Shown one piece after another: positions 61,392-64,000 of a stretch of DNA of 64,000 nucleotides. The DNA comes from an uncultured Bdellovibrionales bacterium (GTDB lineage Bacteria; Bdellovibrionota; Bdellovibrionia; Bdellovibrionales; UBA1609). Both the position numbers and the translations under genes were made by a program. A model generated the notes under the pieces. The model was not told the DNA's origin. It did no database searches and worked only from the letters and a program-made list of their open reading frames with translations. The first letter of the stretch is position 1. Every line of letters begins with the position of its first letter. The stretch covers positions 1 to 64,000 of the forward strand of contig CAILEP010000031.1 of assembly GCA_903833275.1 (NCBI GenBank). Direction: 5' to 3'.

Positions 61392-63428
61392 TTAAATTAA
61401 ACCGTCGCGTCTCAAGAGTGCGTTGGGGTCGGGTTCGCGGCCACGAAATTTTTTGTAGAGCTCCATCGGGTGCTCGGTGCCACCTCGAGACAGAACGAAG
61501 TCTTTAAAACGCGTAGCCACTTCGCGATTAAATAGGCCGCTCTCAAGAAAATATTCAAAAGCATCGGCGTCGAGCACCTCGGCCCATTTATAGCTGTAAT
61601 AACCGGCCGAGTAGCCACCGGCAAAGATATGACTGAATGAGCACGAGGAGTTGGTGCCTTGCACTTTCGGCAAAACTCGCAATGGCCCTAGAATTTTATC
61701 TTCAAACTCTTCAACGCTGGTGATTTTATCAGCATCGGCCGTGTGCCAGGCCATATCGAGCATGGCAAAAGTCACTTGGCGTAAAGACATATAGCCGGCC
61801 ATATATTTCGCGCTGGCTTTAATTTTCGCAATCAGCTCAGGCGGCATTTTTTCGCCGGTCTTATTGTGCACGGCAAATAGATCGAGGCTTTCTTTTTCGA
61901 GAATCCAGTTCTCCATAATTTGCGATGGCAATTCGACAAAATCCCAATAGACATTGGTGCCCGAAAGCGAGCGATACTGGCACTGCGAAAGCAGCCCATG
62001 CAGCGAATGCCCGAATTCATGAAAGAGCGTATTGACTTCGTCAAACGTCAAAAGCGATGGCTGATCAGCCGTTGGCTTTGTGAAATTGCAAACAATTGAG
62101 ATGTGTGGGCGATGAATTTCACCTCTGAAAAGGCCCTGATCAAAATAGCTCGTCATCCAGGCGCCGCCATTTTTTGATTCACGCGGAAAGAAATCGGTAT
62201 AAAACAAGCCAATAAATTTGCCGCTGCCCTCTTCGTGAACTTCGTAGACTTTCACATCGGGATGATAAGGCGGGTAATGGCGCGCTTCGCGAAACTCGAG
62301 GCCATAAAGCCGTCGAGCATGTTCGAAGGCACCGGCAACGACATTTTCAAGTTTGAAATAGGGGCGTAGCTCTTCTTGATTTAGTTTGTAACGATTTTCT
62401 TTGAGGCGTTCTGACCAAAAACTAAAATCCCAAGCCTCAAGGGGAGTCGGTGCCCCAGCTTCTGCGGCGAACGCTTCGACTTCTTTGACATCGCGGCGAG
62501 CCGCGATCAACGAAGGCGTTTTGATGCGCTCTAAAAATGCCATGACCTGTTCTGACGTTTCGGCCATACGTTTTTGAAGTACAAAATGGGGGTGATCTTT
62601 AAAGCCCAGCAAGCGCGCTCGTTTCTGTTTCAAGCGCAGAAGTTTCAAGATCAACTCTCTATTGTCTTGGCCGCCGCCGTAGGCTCGCGCCCCAAAAGCC
62701 CGGTACATTTTCTCGCGCAAGCCGCGGTTTTCAGAATATTGCATAAACGGGATGTAGCTCGGCATTTGTAGGCTGAAGACCCAGCCGTCAAGTTTGCGCT
62801 CGGTGGCCGCTTCGTGGGCACCCGCCAAGAGCGACGGAGGCAAGCCCTTGAGGTCCGCTTCTTTAGTCACATGCATGGTAAAAGCATTGGTGGCTTTGAG
62901 AACGTTCTCCGAATACTGCGGGCTGAGCTGTGAAAGCTCGGCGTCGATTTTACGAAGATCCGTCTTTTGGGTGTCGTTGAGCATGGCGCCATTTCGAACA
63001 AAATCAGAATGATATTTATCAAGCAGGCGGTCTTCTTCGGTTGAGAGACCTAGGCTGTGGCGCTTTTCAAAGAGCATTTGGATGCGCTTAAAAAGCTTTT
63101 GATCGAGTAAAACGTCGCTGGCATGGTTCGACAGCAGCGGCCCAATTTCTTTCGCTAAGGCTTGTAGGCGATCATTGGTGTTGGCCCCGAGCATATTGTA
63201 GAAAACGGTTGAGACCAGTTCAGCGTCTTCTCCGGCAGTTTCAAGCGCCACAATTGTGTTGATGAAGGTTGGCTCTGCGGGGTTGTCGCGAATCGCATTG
63301 ATGCGCTCTTTAGCATCACCGAGCGTTGATTTTAACCGCGGTAGGTAGAGATCATCATTGAGATGGTCGAAAGGGATTGCGTGATTCTTGAGCTGCGAAA
63401 ATTCGAGGGGATTTGTTGTAGACGCCAT
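61392..63428 (-). CDS. M3-family metallopeptidase (oligopeptidase A-like)
   Basis: The 678-aa protein has the M3 zinc site HEFGHSLHGLLS within TFDEVNTLFHEFGHSLHG, the family's N-terminal helical domain and motifs such as YFDQGLFRGEIHRPH, SGTNVYWDFVELPSQIMENW and FAGGYSAGYYSYKWAEVLDAD. Length suits oligopeptidase A / dipeptidyl carboxypeptidase. It degrades small peptides in the cytoplasm (no signal peptide). It precedes nadK by 18 nt. Confidence 0.94.
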   Translation of the reverse strand: MASTTNPLEFSQLKNHAIPFDHLNDDLYLPRLKSTLGDAKERINAIRDNPAEPTFINTIVALETAGEDAELVSTVFYNMLGANTNDRLQALAKEIGPLLSNHASDVLLDQKLFKRIQMLFEKRHSLGLSTEEDRLLDKYHSDFVRNGAMLNDTQKTDLRKIDAELSQLSPQYSENVLKATNAFTMHVTKEADLKGLPPSLLAGAHEAATERKLDGWVFSLQMPSYIPFMQYSENRGLREKMYRAFGARAYGGGQDNRELILKLLRLKQKRARLLGFKDHPHFVLQKRMAETSEQVMAFLERIKTPSLIAARRDVKEVEAFAAEAGAPTPLEAWDFSFWSERLKENRYKLNQEELRPYFKLENVVAGAFEHARRLYGLEFREARHYPPYHPDVKVYEVHEEGSGKFIGLFYTDFFPRESKNGGAWMTSYFDQGLFRGEIHRPHISIVCNFTKPTADQPSLLTFDEVNTLFHEFGHSLHGLLSQCQYRSLSGTNVYWDFVELPSQIMENWILEKESLDLFAVHNKTGEKMPPELIAKIKASAKYMAGYMSLRQVTFAMLDMAWHTADADKITSVEEFEDKILGPLRVLPKVQGTNSSCSFSHIFAGGYSAGYYSYKWAEVLDADAFEYFLESGLFNREVATRFKDFVLSRGGTEHPMELYKKFRGREPDPNALLRRDGLI

Positions 63429-63464
63429 ATAATTTTATATGGCGTCTCGCTCATTGCGACAAGA

Positions 63465-64000
63465 TTAAAGATTAAGGTAGAACCACATCGACCCGCCGTA
63501 ATAGTTCGGCTGGGCGTATGGAGAGATCTGGCCGTAGTTTGACCAGGGCATGCAATTGGTGACTCCAGTGCGGGGGTCAAAAATCTGCATCGAGCCCATC
63601 GGGCAAACGCCAGAATAAGGGTAGTTGCCTGCTGGGTTCATGTAGGGCTGATAACCGCCGTAGGGGTTGCAATAGGGGCTGTAGATATTTTGGTTAAGGC
63701 CGCCGTAGCCTGAGTTTACGCCGCCGTAGCCAGGGTTATAGCCCGGGTTGTAGCCTGCGTTTAAGCCGCCGCCGTTCGGGCAAAGTTGTGGTTGAACAAC
63801 GACATTGCGAGTCGTGTCCATACATTGTGAGCCAATCATTTGATAGGGCCCGTAAGCTGACGGATAACCGCTATTGGCGCCGCAAGTGTTGTAATTGCTG
63901 TTTGTTGCATAACAAACGCCGTTAACACAAGTTTGGCCAGTTGGGTTGCTGTTGCCGCTGTCTTTTGAGCAAGCCGATAAAGCAGCAACAACTGTCACGG
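63465..64000 (-). CDS. Gly/Tyr/Asn-rich lipoprotein, 5' end outside the window
   Basis: The frame is open to the window edge; the visible part begins TVVAALSACSKD, a lipobox (LSAC) preceded by the end of a hydrophobic signal, so a few N-terminal residues lie beyond the window. The mature part is rich in Gly, Tyr, Asn and Pro (GYNPGYNPGYGG, VNSGYGGLNQN), with cysteines (TCVNGVCYA, QCMDT, YCNPYGG, GVCPMG). Low complexity suggests a surface or matrix-like protein. No family recognised. Confidence 0.75.
   Translation of the reverse strand, partial: VTVVAALSACSKDSGNSNPTGQTCVNGVCYATNSNYNTCGANSGYPSAYGPYQMIGSQCMDTTRNVVVQPQLCPNGGGLNAGYNPGYNPGYGGVNSGYGGLNQNIYSPYCNPYGGYQPYMNPAGNYPYSGVCPMGSMQIFDPRTGVTNCMPWSNYGQISPYAQPNYYGGSMWFYLNL

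Noticed and set aside
1-64000. CRISPR array
   Set aside because: No regularly spaced direct repeats with unique spacers were seen; the repeats present are dispersed palindromes or the two 145-bp blocks.

Overview
The window is bacterial chromosome from a Gram-negative organism: it has a TonB-dependent receptor, LpxH, many Sec signal peptides and several lipoboxes. Base composition is close to balanced. The division/peptidoglycan gene order ftsW-murG-murC-murB-ddl-ftsQ-ftsA-ftsZ, together with the many secreted proteins of unknown function, would fit a Bdellovibrio-like member of the Bdellovibrionota. That assignment is inference; no rRNA gene is present to confirm it.

Layout. 1-9.8 kb: tail of a four-helix-bundle (23S IVS-type) protein, a prolyl-oligopeptidase lipoprotein broken at a T8 run, a pseudopilin-like pair, a periplasmic ankyrin protein, a TonB-dependent receptor, a putative glycosidase-like secreted protein, and an XRE/nucleotidyltransferase pair resembling a toxin-antitoxin module. 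9.9-23.3 kb: mostly minus strand, with fhs, a two-gene operon of a 1126-aa secreted protein plus a 1085-aa subtilisin-like protease, lipoproteins, and a glycosidase-like/SUMF1 fusion. 23.4-34 kb: transporters, a GNAT acetyltransferase, small regulators, a JmjC-like cupin and secreted proteins. This part is dense in two families of short palindromic intergenic repeats that also supply C-termini and stop codons of neighbouring genes. 35-45.8 kb: an accessory region with two divergent paralogous exported proteins, a LysR regulator, a signal-peptidase remnant, a brnT-brnA module, and a tRNA-Ser(CGA) followed by two 145-bp direct repeats that each end in a copy of the tRNA 3' end. 45.9-64 kb: core genes, namely a YiiX-like protein, ftsW to ftsZ (interrupted by two small convergent genes), lpxH, recN, nadK, an M3 peptidase and a truncated lipoprotein gene at the edge.

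The core block makes and remodels peptidoglycan at the division septum (MurG/MurC/MurB/Ddl supply precursor; FtsW/Q/A/Z build the divisome), with lipid A synthesis, DNA repair and NADP supply alongside. The accessory parts carry two or three toxin-antitoxin-like units and envelope proteins with no recognisable function. The most unusual material is the repeats: REP/REPIN-like families A and B, and the tRNA-Ser-derived units around 44.7-45.75 kb.
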